A stretch of 6,040 bases of DNA from Rhodobacteraceae bacterium UBA6236 (GTDB lineage Bacteria; Pseudomonadota; Alphaproteobacteria; Rhodobacterales; Rhodobacteraceae), in contig DJWG01000068.1 of NCBI GenBank assembly GCA_002440945.1, positions 1-6,040 on the forward strand, in the 5' to 3' direction. The notes under the pieces are model-generated. The model searched no databases, was not told the origin of the DNA, and was given only the letters and a program-made list of their open reading frames with translations. The translations under genes and the position numbers were made by a program. Position 1 is the first letter of the stretch. The number at the start of each line of letters is the position of its first letter. Shown one piece after another: positions 1 through 5,902 of the stretch.

Positions 1-209
1 AGCTCGACCTTCAGCTCGCTCATCTTTTCCTTGCGCTTCTTGTCCTTGTCGGAGGCCGCGGCAACGGCGGCGGTTTGCGCTGCGGGCAGGGGTTTGCGGC
101 CGACGCCGGGTTTGGGCTGAGCGGCCGCAGCCGGGGCCGCACTGCCCGCCGGCTGGGCGGGGGCGGTGGTCTTCGCAGGTTCGGCGGTCTTGCGGTAACG
201 GGAAAACAT
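1..209 (-). CDS. cpaF: CpaF/TadA pilus assembly ATPase, N-terminal fragment
   Basis: Only the first 69 codons (plus two bases) lie in the window; the gene continues past base 1. In the family this is the cytoplasmic hexameric secretion ATPase that powers assembly of the Flp pilus at the inner membrane. Visible are the start MFSRYRKTAEPAKTT, an Ala/Pro-rich, probably disordered linker over about residues 8-55, and a charged segment DKDKKRKEKMSELKVEL, which resembles the run leading into the N-terminal helical region of alphaproteobacterial CpaF. The Walker motifs lie outside the window, so the call rests on this N-terminus and on the position directly after cpaE/tadZ. The ATG at 209 follows an AAGGGG ribosome site (215-220) at 5-base spacing and starts 16 bases after the cpaE stop codon, so the two genes are almost certainly co-transcribed. 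Another secretion-type ATPase is the only realistic alternative. Confidence 0.85.
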   Translation of the reverse strand, partial: MFSRYRKTAEPAKTTAPAQPAGSAAPAAAAQPKPGVGRKPLPAAQTAAVAAASDKDKKRKEKMSELKVE

Positions 210-225
210 CTCAGCCCCTTTTCAA

Positions 226-1476
226 TCAGACGCGGCTTGCTTCGGCGGCCTTGTTCAGTTCATTCAGCGACGCGGCCAGCTTGGCGATTTCCTTGCGCAG
301 CGGGTTCTTCGCGGCCGTTTCCGAAAGCGGCAGGCCGTGGTCGCTGGACTGGGTCACCTGGCGGCCCCCATCGGGAAGCTGGCATTCCAGCGTGATATCA
401 AGGCTTTCCGCCAGACGTTTCACCCGCGACTTTGCCGACAGGTCGGTGAATTTCGGCGCGCGGTTCAGGACGTAGCGCAGCTTTTCGTAGGGCAGTTCTT
501 CGGCCTTCAGCGCCCGGATCATCCTGAGCGTGTTCTGGGCCGAACGCATGTCCAGTTCCAGCATCGCAAAATACAGATGCGCCTGCGACAGCACCGCCTC
601 GGTCCATTGCACCACGGTCGAGGGCATGTCGATGATGACGAAATCGAAGTTCGCCCGCGCAATGTCGATCAGCCGGTTGATGTCTTCCGACGACACGATG
701 TCCAGTGGCAGCATTTCCGACGGCGCGGTCAGGACATGGACCTTGGCGTTATAGGTCAGCATGGCCTGCAGGAAGCTTTCGCTGTCCATCGAGGCGGTGT
801 CCGACAGCAGTTCGTAGACCGCTTCGCGGCGCGGCAGGTCAAGATAGGTCGAAACCGAGCCGCGCTGGAAATCCAGATCAAGGATGCAGACGCGGGGCGC
901 CCCGTCCTTGGTGACGTTGGCCAGTTCCCAGGCCAGGTTCACGGCGAAAGTGGTGGCACCCGTGCCGCCGGCCAGCGCATGGACCGGCAGGACAACGCCG
1001 TCGCGGTCGCCCTTCGGGCGGAAGGCCGGCGTTTCGACCTCGTCCTCGTAAGTGACCGGGGCCTGCGGGGCCTGGCGCAGACGTTCGATGGCCTCGTGAA
1101 GCGCATTTTCGGGAAGCGGGTAGGGGACGAAGTCATCCGCGCCAAGCTTCAGAAGCTGGTGCAGCACGCCGGGGCTGACGCCTTCCGCGATCAGGATCAC
1201 CTTGATGTCGCGGGCCTTGGCGGCAGCCACCGTGGCCGAGACGCGGGCCAGATCGCCTTCGTCGTCGCCGTTCAGCGCGATGGCCACGAATTCAAGCGAA
1301 TCGGCGTCGGGCTGGTTGAGAAACACCGCGGCGTCTTCGAATGTCAGATCGCCCCAGCTTTCCCCAAGCTCGGCCTCCATATCCTCGATCATCAGGTCGA
1401 AGTTGCGGATATCACGCGAGATTGTGCAGGCCACAACGGGCGCGGGTTCGGGCTTCAAGGCTGTCACACTGCTCAT
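226..1476 (-). CDS. cpaE: CpaE/TadZ pilus localisation protein (atypical receiver + ParA/MinD-like ATPase domain)
   Basis: A 416-residue protein of usual TadZ/CpaE length. In the family it is a cytoplasmic, pole-localising MinD/ParA relative that recruits the Tad machine. Residues about 14-135 look like an atypical receiver domain ending in GADDFVPYPL (112-121), which resembles the end of response-regulator receivers. Residues about 160-400 form the deviant-Walker ATPase fold: P-loop AGGTGATT (169-176), a Walker A' strand CILDLDFQRGSV (197-208) and a Walker B-like strand VIIDMPS (280-286). Both lysines expected in ParA/MinD P-loops (KGGxGKT) are replaced by alanine (A169 and A174), so nucleotide hydrolysis is doubtful. 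The ATG at 1476 has AAGGA (1485-1489) at 8 bases. It is preceded by a 245-base leader containing the upstream gene's terminator, so it needs its own promoter, and it leads straight into cpaF. Confidence 0.93.
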   Translation of the reverse strand: MSSVTALKPEPAPVVACTISRDIRNFDLMIEDMEAELGESWGDLTFEDAAVFLNQPDADSLEFVAIALNGDDEGDLARVSATVAAAKARDIKVILIAEGVSPGVLHQLLKLGADDFVPYPLPENALHEAIERLRQAPQAPVTYEDEVETPAFRPKGDRDGVVLPVHALAGGTGATTFAVNLAWELANVTKDGAPRVCILDLDFQRGSVSTYLDLPRREAVYELLSDTASMDSESFLQAMLTYNAKVHVLTAPSEMLPLDIVSSEDINRLIDIARANFDFVIIDMPSTVVQWTEAVLSQAHLYFAMLELDMRSAQNTLRMIRALKAEELPYEKLRYVLNRAPKFTDLSAKSRVKRLAESLDITLECQLPDGGRQVTQSSDHGLPLSETAAKNPLRKEIAKLAASLNELNKAAEASRV

Positions 1477-1516
1477 TCTTCTCGTCCTTCCTGGCCCTTC
1501 GGTATTCTCCGGGGGC

Positions 1517-1541
1517 TTTTTGGGTCTTCCCGACCCGAAAA
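1517..1541 (-). promoter_or_regulatory. Possible hairpin in the cpaE leader
   Basis: GGGTC (1522-1526) and GACCC (1532-1536) form a 5-bp stem with a 5-base loop. Flanking T (1517-1521) and A (1538-1541) runs extend it by 4 further A-T pairs after one mismatch on the minus strand. It would lie about 40-65 bases before the cpaE ATG, outside the ribosome site. The A-run that follows on the minus strand (AAAAAG) makes it unlike a minus-strand terminator. A role in mRNA stability or translation is only a guess. Confidence 0.25.
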
Positions 1542-1654
1542 TTTCTGGTCCAGAGGGCGACTCTGCGCCGGTACACTCAGATCACCCGGCGAAAATTGCG
1601 AAGAATATTGGCAACATTGGGGCCAAATCATCGTATTTATGCGGATTAGGTAGA

Positions 1655-1693
1655 CTGTAAGAAAGAAAAGCGGCGCCTGTTTCCAGACGCCGC
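1655..1693 (-). terminator. Intrinsic terminator after the OmpA-like gene
   Basis: On the minus strand, arms 1684-1693 and 1670-1679 form a 10-bp stem (GCGGCG outer part, CTG/CAG inner part, one A-C mismatch) with a 4-base loop. A T-rich tail TTTTCTTTCTTAC follows. It starts 29 bases after the stop codon of the OmpA-like gene, so it closes the cpaC-ompA unit and separates it from cpaE. Confidence 0.8.
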
Positions 1694-1721
1694 AGTTAGG
1701 ATCGTGCTTCGGTCGTAAACT

Positions 1722-2405
1722 TTACGGGGCGGCCTGGGCCGCGGACTGGCTCGCGGCCATCGCGCCACCAGCGGTGATTGTCTTCGGCGTGGCGCTGGCG
1801 ACGTATTCGCGGAAGATCACCGCCGCGTATTTGCCGTTCAGGTGGGCCGGATTCTTGCTGCCGCTGACAAAGCCCGAGACTTCTGTGACGGTGCGGCGGT
1901 TTTCGCGGTTCGGGCTCTGGACATAGACCAGGGGCTGCGTTTCGCCGTAGGAAACCAGCGCCTCAAGGCGCGATCGGCTGATGCCTTGGGTTTCAAGGAA
2001 GGCGACGACCGCCCGCGCGCGCCGCAGCCCCAACGCCTTGTTGTAGGCGTTCGAACCGACGAGGTCGGTATGACCATAGACGCGGAAGCGGATTTCCGGG
2101 AACTGGCGCATCCAGTCGGCCTGGCGCCTCAGGGTCTGCTGGGCCTGGGCATCCAGCACCGCGCTGTTGAAGGCAAAGTTCACCGTCGTGGTCACGTCGC
2201 CGCCGAACTTGCGGGTCAGGTTGATCGCGTAGTTCTGTTCAGCCGTCTGGACGGCCATGTTCTGCGCGGTCGCATCGCCGAAGCCGCGGCCTTCGATGTT
2301 CGACCCGGCTTCCGAATAGAAGGACCGGGCGATGTTGGTTTCCTTGCTGCACCCGGCCACCGCGGCAGCCGAGGCAAGGAGGAGCAGTGTCAGGCTCGTA
2401 CGCAT
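1722..2405 (-). CDS. OmpA-family peptidoglycan-binding lipoprotein of the Tad locus
   Basis: A 227-residue predicted lipoprotein. A hydrophobic signal (residues 1-18) ends in the lipobox VAGC with C19 as the lipidated residue; the next residue is Ser, compatible with outer-membrane sorting. Residues about 72-178 form an OmpA C-terminal-like domain: FAFNSAVLDAQAQ, then YGHTDLVGSNAYN (110-122) and LGLRRA (125-130), later NRENRRTVTEV. D114 and R129 are 15 residues apart, the spacing of the Asp/Arg pair that binds diaminopimelate in OmpA proteins. An Ala-rich tail (about 203-227) follows. The ATG lies 3 bases after the cpaC stop, and its GGAG site (2412-2415) is inside the last cpaC codons, so translation is probably coupled. 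It occupies the place where Caulobacter-type loci carry the lipoprotein cpaD, and probably anchors the secretin to the cell wall or aids it (inference). Confidence 0.9.
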   Translation of the reverse strand: MRTSLTLLLLASAAAVAGCSKETNIARSFYSEAGSNIEGRGFGDATAQNMAVQTAEQNYAINLTRKFGGDVTTTVNFAFNSAVLDAQAQQTLRRQADWMRQFPEIRFRVYGHTDLVGSNAYNKALGLRRARAVVAFLETQGISRSRLEALVSYGETQPLVYVQSPNRENRRTVTEVSGFVSGSKNPAHLNGKYAAVIFREYVASATPKTITAGGAMAASQSAAQAAP

Positions 2406-2417
2406 GTCTTACTCCAT
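2406..2417 (-). promoter_or_regulatory. Coupled ribosome site of the OmpA-like gene inside the cpaC end
   Basis: GGAG (2412-2415) is formed by the final Met-Glu codons of cpaC and abuts its TAA stop. It is 6 bases from the ATG of the OmpA-like gene. A ribosome finishing cpaC would be placed directly on this start, which favours fixed ratios of secretin and lipoprotein. Confidence 0.75.
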
Positions 2418-3827
2418 CACATAGCCGTAGGACCCCGAGAAGTCCTGCTTGGCGACTTCGCCAGCGGCGCCTTTGGGTTTCTTGCCATTGCCGGCGGTCT
2501 TGCCGAAGAGGAACAGTTCAGCCTCGCTCGGGGGGCGCACCCGGTCCGTCGGCAGCGCGAAGGCTTCGCCACGGGTGGGCGAGACCAGATGCGGCGTGAC
2601 GATGATGACAAGCTCGGTCTGGTTGCGCTGGTAGGACGTGCTGCGGAACAGGGCGCCCAGAACCGGGATGTCGCCCAGCCAGGGCACCTGGTTGTTCTGG
2701 TCGCGGAAGTCGTCCTGCAGAAGGCCCGCGATCGCAAAGCTTTCGCCGTCGCGCATTTCCACCGTGGTCTGGGTGCGGCGGGTGCGGAAGGCCTTCACGT
2801 CGAAGCCGTTCTGGGTCACCCCGGCCGAACTGTCGAGGCTGGAGACGGACGCGTCGATCTGCAGGTTGATGATGTCTTCATCGACAACGGTCGGGGTGAA
2901 GTTCAGGCCCACGCCGAAGGGTTTGAATTCGATGGTAACAGTGGACGGGCCGCCATTGGCGCCCGCCTGCGCCACCGGCACCGGGTATTCGCCGCCTGCA
3001 AGGAACGAGGCTTCCTGCCCGGAAAGCGCGGTCAGGTTCGGTTCCGCCAGCGTGCGGACCAGGCCCTTGCCTTCCAGGGCTTCCAGCATGACGCCCAGCT
3101 GCAGGCTGCCGATATTGGTCCTTATGCCCAGAACCCCGGCCTTTTCGGTGGTCAGGGTTCCGCCGCTGAGGACGTTGTTGATCTGGTCCAGATTGCCCGC
3201 GCCAAGACGGGCCTTGGCCGGCGACGATCCGCTGACGACGCCGATCGAGCCGTTCAGTTCCTTGCTGACCGAACGCGCCATTTCGGCGAAGCGGACCTTC
3301 AGCATCACCTGCTGTTCGCCGCCGACGTTCATCAGGTTCGACACCCGGCCCGGGGCGTAGCGTTCCGCCAGGTCCAGCGCGCGATCGAGCTTCGCGGTCG
3401 AGGACACGGTGCCCGACACCACGATGCCGTCATTGGCGGTGCGGACCTCGATCTTTTCGTTCGGAAGGATCTGCTTCAGCCGTTCCTTGAACTCCGCCAC
3501 GTCGGGGCTCACCTGGACCTCGACGTTGGTGATGAGCTGCCCATCGGGCCCCAGAAGCGTCAGCGTCGTGCGACCGGGGGCCTTGCCCAGGACGTAGATG
3601 CTGCGATCCGACAGGGTCGAGATGTCCGCGATGCCGGGGTTGGCGATCGAGAGCTCTGCGAAAGGTTGATCCGATTCGACAACCACTGCCCGGTTCATCG
3701 GAACGCTCAGCGCGGTGGATGCGGAGCCGTTCATCACGCGGAGCGTTTCTGAATGTGCGGCGGGTATGGCGGTCATGCTAAGCGAAAAGCCCAGCATCCC
3801 TGCCGTAATTGCAGTTCTAAAGCTCAT
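2409..3827 (-). CDS. cpaC: CpaC/RcpA outer-membrane secretin of the Tad pilus
   Basis: A 472-residue secretin forming the outer-membrane gate through which the Flp fibre leaves. From the ATG at 3827 the protein begins with a Sec signal peptide (MSFRTAITAG..., likely cut AHS|ETL after residue 26). A periplasmic pilus-secretin N domain follows (about 28-108), then a BON-like segment (about 110-165). The secretin core runs from about 170 to 415 and contains RTLAEPNLTALSGQEASFLA (258-277) and the hallmark VPWLGDIPVLGALFRS (381-396) followed by TELVIIVTPHLV (404-415). The start was chosen because GGAGAGG (3836-3842) stands 8 bases before it. An in-frame GTG at 3848 would add 7 residues but has no ribosome site and displaces the signal peptide. 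The gene heads a two-gene unit with the OmpA-like lipoprotein. A terminator and a 210-base gap separate it from cpaB. Confidence 0.95.
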   Translation of the reverse strand: MSFRTAITAGMLGFSLSMTAIPAAHSETLRVMNGSASTALSVPMNRAVVVESDQPFAELSIANPGIADISTLSDRSIYVLGKAPGRTTLTLLGPDGQLITNVEVQVSPDVAEFKERLKQILPNEKIEVRTANDGIVVSGTVSSTAKLDRALDLAERYAPGRVSNLMNVGGEQQVMLKVRFAEMARSVSKELNGSIGVVSGSSPAKARLGAGNLDQINNVLSGGTLTTEKAGVLGIRTNIGSLQLGVMLEALEGKGLVRTLAEPNLTALSGQEASFLAGGEYPVPVAQAGANGGPSTVTIEFKPFGVGLNFTPTVVDEDIINLQIDASVSSLDSSAGVTQNGFDVKAFRTRRTQTTVEMRDGESFAIAGLLQDDFRDQNNQVPWLGDIPVLGALFRSTSYQRNQTELVIIVTPHLVSPTRGEAFALPTDRVRPPSEAELFLFGKTAGNGKKPKGAAGEVAKQDFSGSYGYVME

Positions 3828-3835
3828 GTGACCTG

Positions 3836-3842
3836 CCTCTCC
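3836..3842 (-). promoter_or_regulatory. Ribosome site that sets the cpaC start
   Basis: GGAGAGG on the minus strand, 8 bases before the ATG at 3827. It selects this start over the in-frame GTG at 3848, which is preceded by a T-rich stretch without purine runs. Confidence 0.75.
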
Positions 3843-3874
3843 GATCACGAAAATGACGCGGATCTTTTGCCCGC

Positions 3875-3922
3875 ATTATGTCCAGAATGCGCTTTGTCCG
3901 ATTCGTTTGCAAGAATCAAACG
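3875..3922 (-). promoter_or_regulatory. Candidate cpaC promoter with upstream inverted repeat
   Basis: On the minus strand CATAAT (3875-3880) matches 5 of 6 bases of a -10 box and would start a leader of about 40 bases before cpaC. No good -35 box lies 16-18 bases upstream; CGGACA at 3895-3900 gives a 14-base spacer. Just upstream is the perfect inverted repeat CGTTTG-N7-CAAACG (3904-3922), whose centre would sit near -45. Weak -35 plus a palindrome at that distance is typical of activator-dependent promoters. This is inference from sequence only. Confidence 0.35.
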
Positions 3923-3978
3923 CTTGGCCTGCTGCGACGCTGTGGGTTGGTGGCAACAGTGCCGCAAGTCTGGTGAGA

Positions 3979-4015
3979 AATGAAAAACCGGCCACCAGAT
4001 AGTGTGGGGCCGGTT
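3979..4015 (-). terminator. Intrinsic terminator after cpaB
   Basis: On the minus strand AACCGGCC (4008-4015) pairs with GGCCGGTT (3986-3993). Three further inner pairs CCA/TGG form past a one-base bulge, leaving a 7-base loop. TTTTT (3983-3987) and then CATTTC follow. It begins 22 bases after the cpaB stop and should limit read-through from cpaB into cpaC. Confidence 0.8.
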
Positions 4016-4037
4016 GCTTCGGTTTTGAAAGCCGATG

Positions 4038-4940
4038 TCAGTTCTTGCAGGGGATCTGCGTCTCGACCACTTCGCCGCCCTTGTTGGTGCGGACGGTGCA
4101 GACCTTTTCTTCGACCACGGGGGCGGCTTCGGCTTCGGTGATGCCCAGAAGCTTGTTCTGGTCGATTTCGACGGCGCCGACCGCGACGTTGTCCCCCGAT
4201 CCGACCAGCGACAGCGTCAGTCGTCCGGTGGATTGGGCCTGGGTCAGGGCGGCCACCTGTTCGGGCGAAACCTCGACCGTCACCGTGCGCGCGATCAGGG
4301 TCTCGGCGCTCCGGTCGGTGTCGGCGCTCTGGTCGATGGCGATCAGGCGCACGGACTGCTGGATCATCTTGGTCACGTTCTTCTGGCCAGCCTGGCCGGT
4401 CCAGTAGACATCGACGCGGTCGCCCGGACGCAGGAAGCCCGACACGCCCGTCGTCACGTCGACGTTGATGGCGAAGGCGCGCTGGCCCGGGGTCAGGTTC
4501 GCGTTGATGCCCGCGTCGACGCCCGGTTGGGTGATCTTCTTGGCCAGCAGCGGTTCGAAAGGTTCATAGCTGCGCAGCGCGGCGCGGGGGCGGGTTTCGC
4601 CTTCATAGAACACCGGCTTCATCGGATCGGGTGCGTTCGGGTCCGCCTGCACGGGCGCCGTCGGATCGGCCTGCGCCGCGACGATGCGGTGGTAGACGTC
4701 GGCGGGGATCTTGTCGGCCTGCCATTTCACCACGTCCAGATCTTCGCGGGTGAAGCGGTCGCCATAGGCCAGCGCCTTCTTCACCACCACGACATCGACC
4801 AGCCGGGGTGCGTTGGCCTGGGCCACCAGCAGCGCGTCGCGTTCTTGCTGCATCCCGGCCATATAGCCCTGGGCCATGTAGACCGCGAATCCGGCGAGCG
4901 CGAGCCCGAGGATCAGCACCAGTCCGAATACAAGACGCAT
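4038..4940 (-). CDS. cpaB: CpaB/RcpC periplasmic pilus assembly protein (SAF domain)
   Basis: A 300-residue protein of normal CpaB/RcpC length, needed in the family for Flp pilus biogenesis; it is membrane-anchored, faces the periplasm and is thought to assist the secretin. An N-terminal membrane segment (LVFGLVLILGLALAGFAVYM, residues 3-22) is followed by an SAF/FlgA-like domain (about 46-140; VVVKKALAYGDRFTREDL). That domain is interrupted by a Pro/Asp-rich loop (about 88-120, ADPTAPVQADPNAPDP). The RcpC domain spans about 145-250 (LTPGQRAFAINVDVTTGVSG, FLRPGDRVDVYW). The C-terminal tail carries two cysteines, C281 and C298, which could form a disulfide in the periplasm. The ATG at 4940 follows AAAGGA (4947-4952) at 6 bases. 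Terminators stand both upstream (after the pilin) and downstream, so it may be its own transcription unit or rely on read-through from the pilin promoter. Confidence 0.94.
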   Translation of the reverse strand: MRLVFGLVLILGLALAGFAVYMAQGYMAGMQQERDALLVAQANAPRLVDVVVVKKALAYGDRFTREDLDVVKWQADKIPADVYHRIVAAQADPTAPVQADPNAPDPMKPVFYEGETRPRAALRSYEPFEPLLAKKITQPGVDAGINANLTPGQRAFAINVDVTTGVSGFLRPGDRVDVYWTGQAGQKNVTKMIQQSVRLIAIDQSADTDRSAETLIARTVTVEVSPEQVAALTQAQSTGRLTLSLVGSGDNVAVGAVEIDQNKLLGITEAEAAPVVEEKVCTVRTNKGGEVVETQIPCKN

Positions 4941-4968
4941 CGTCTATCCTTTCAAACAATCACAAAAC

Positions 4969-5044
4969 CCGAGTCGACCGACCCGCGTTTGCGCCGCAAC
5001 TTGCGTGGAGAATGCGGCCAAATGGTGGTCAAAGATCGACTCGG
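4969..5044. repeat. Spaced 9-bp inverted repeat in the cpaB leader
   Basis: CCGAGTCGA (4969-4977) and its exact reverse complement TCGACTCGG (5036-5044) lie 58 bases apart, between the pilin terminator and the cpaB ribosome site. They could be two sites for one regulator in opposite orientation, or pair in a long leader RNA. No convincing -35/-10 pair could be placed in this leader; TTGACC (minus strand, 5027-5032) is the best -35-like hexamer but lacks a matching -10. Confidence 0.4.
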
Positions 5045-5090
5045 TAATGGAATTGTGCCTGTCACGAAACATTGGCGCGCGGAAGTGCTG

Positions 5091-5121
5091 AAATGCAAAA
5101 GCCCCGCGCAGTGGCGGGGCT
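5091..5121 (-). terminator. Intrinsic terminator after the Flp pilin at 5139-5333
   Basis: On the minus strand AGCCCCGC (5114-5121) and GCGGGGCT (5100-5107) form a perfect 8-bp GC-rich stem with a 6-base loop. It runs into TTTTGCATTTC. It lies 17 bases after the pilin stop, before cpaB. Such terminators after pilin genes typically allow abundant pilin message with limited read-through into assembly genes. Confidence 0.85.
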
Positions 5122-5138
5122 GGCGCGCCGGGGCGGCT

Positions 5139-5333
5139 TCAGAACGTGGTCTTGATTTCCATGTTGGACATGTTGTCCTGCACCTTGGCGCCAATGCTCG
5201 ACATGTTGCCGCGCAGGCCGTTCATCGCCACGAAGACAAGCCCCACGACACCAGCGGTCAGGATGACCCAGTCTACCGTAACCGCGCCGTCTTCTTCCTG
5301 GGCGAAACGCGCCCACAGCTTGAACATTTTCAT
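5139..5333 (-). CDS. Flp-family pilin (64 aa)
   Basis: A small pilin precursor: MKMFKLWARFAQEEDG (leader, 1-16), then AVTVDWVILTAGVVGLVFVA, a hydrophobic segment that forms the fibre core, and a short polar tail to KTTF. Flp prepilins are cleaved after the Gly by the TadV/CpaA aspartic peptidase; here the site would be G16|A17. The mature protein then has Asp at +5 and Trp at +6 where the classic Flp motif has Glu and Tyr. The ATG at 5333 was chosen because GGAG (5340-5343) is 6 bases upstream. A longer reading from 5408 lacks a pilin-like leader, and the ATG at 5327 is too close to be favoured. Its own terminator follows. The 190-base upstream gap has no clear promoter boxes. Confidence 0.92.
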   Translation of the reverse strand: MKMFKLWARFAQEEDGAVTVDWVILTAGVVGLVFVAMNGLRGNMSSIGAKVQDNMSNMEIKTTF

Positions 5334-5523
5334 GGAACACTCCGTATCCGCGAATGCCGGGCCTCCCGACCTCTTGATAGGGTGTATGTCAGCGGTTGTG
5401 GGCAGCAATAGGGCATTGCGGGGGCATCATCGGGCTGGTGGCCTGCGTATCGGCAACAAACCGGCGCGTTTTGAGGAACCGGAAAGCCTGGCGATAGAGT
5501 GCGGGGAACAATCCCGGCTCCGG

Positions 5524-5751
5524 TCAAAGCCCCGTTTGAACCGTGATGGTGGCATGACCCGATTCTGCCGGAGCAGCGGTCGACATCTGTTCATTGATCC
5601 GCGAGGTGAGGGACTTCGTGCCTTCCCCCAGCATCGAAAGAACGGCGACCCCAAGGCCGATCGTCACGGATGTCAGGACGATCCAGTCGATCGTGACAGC
5701 CCCGTCTTCATCTTGCGCGAACCTTTTGGTCCTGTTTTCTTGCTGCATCAT
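5524..5751 (-). CDS. Flp-family pilin (75 aa)
   Basis: A second Flp paralogue. The leader MMQQENRTKRFAQDEDG (1-17) has a likely cleavage at G17|A18. The hydrophobic segment AVTIDWIVLTSVTIGLGVAV is followed by a longer hydrophilic tail than in the neighbouring pilin, LGEGTKSLTSRINEQM and then PAESGHATITVQTGL. Asp +5 and Trp +6 replace the classic Glu-Tyr. Two adjacent ATGs (5751 and 5748) fit the AAGGGG site (5756-5761); the first was taken, but one residue less is equally possible. The extension upstream to 5877 is not pilin-like and runs into the terminator of the previous gene. No clear terminator follows its stop, so it may be co-transcribed with the pilin at 5139-5333. It could be a minor pilin or an alternative major subunit. 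Confidence 0.9.
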   Translation of the reverse strand: MMQQENRTKRFAQDEDGAVTIDWIVLTSVTIGLGVAVLSMLGEGTKSLTSRINEQMSTAAPAESGHATITVQTGL

Positions 5752-5848
5752 CTTGCCCCTTGGTCCGGCGCGCATCTGTTCGCGCACGTCCACAAAGCTC
5801 AGGCTGCCATGCAATTGCGGCAAGTTTGGGGAGGAATGCGTTCCGTCG

Positions 5849-5878
5849 AAAAAAAACGTGCCCCCTTTCGGGAGCACG
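5849..5878 (-). terminator. Strong intrinsic terminator after the 5903-6040 pilin
   Basis: On the minus strand CGTGCTCCC (5870-5878) pairs with GGGGGCACG (5857-5865), 9 pairs including one U-G in RNA, closed by a GAAA tetraloop. An uninterrupted T8 (5849-5856) follows. It starts 24 bases after the pilin stop and is the best terminator in the window, as expected for a highly expressed pilin gene. Confidence 0.92.
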
Positions 5879-5902
5879 CTGAATTCAGTCGCTGATCCGG
5901 GA

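Noticed and set aside
337..1653. Plus-strand open frame of 438 codons opposite cpaE
   Set aside because: It has shadow-frame composition (Arg/His/Gln-rich) and no motif, while the minus strand encodes a clear TadZ.
1594..1660. Promoter for cpaE in the AT-richer stretch (CATAAA, AATATT)
   Set aside because: The boxes match at most 4 of 6 bases and lack suitably spaced partners, so they are too weak to call.
1842..3752. Long open frame on the plus strand (636 codons) opposite the secretin and lipoprotein genes
   Set aside because: It is an antisense shadow of GC-rich coding DNA: it is rich in His/Arg/Gly/Ala/Asp, has no recognisable domain, and lies opposite two clearly identified genes.
3825..3848. 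GTG start at 3848 giving a longer cpaC
   Set aside because: There is no ribosome site before it, whereas the ATG at 3827 has GGAGAGG at good spacing and begins a proper signal peptide.
4035..5411. Plus-strand open frame of 458 codons opposite cpaB and a pilin
   Set aside because: It crosses the pilin terminator and two intergenic leaders and shows no domain, which is typical of an antisense artefact.
5501..5517. Possible terminator after the pilin at 5524-5751
   Set aside because: The stem is only about 4 pairs around GGGA/TCCC, and no T-run follows on the minus strand.
5146..5895. Plus-strand open frame of 249 codons opposite the pilins
   Set aside because: It runs through two pilin genes, their leaders and a terminator without protein-like features.
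5334..5902. Promoters for the pilins at 5139-5333 and 5524-5751
   Set aside because: TTGCCG and TTGCTG are -35-like hexamers, but none has a -10 box at 16-18 bases. No sigma-54 pattern and no TTAA-N7-TTAA (CtrA-type) site was found either.
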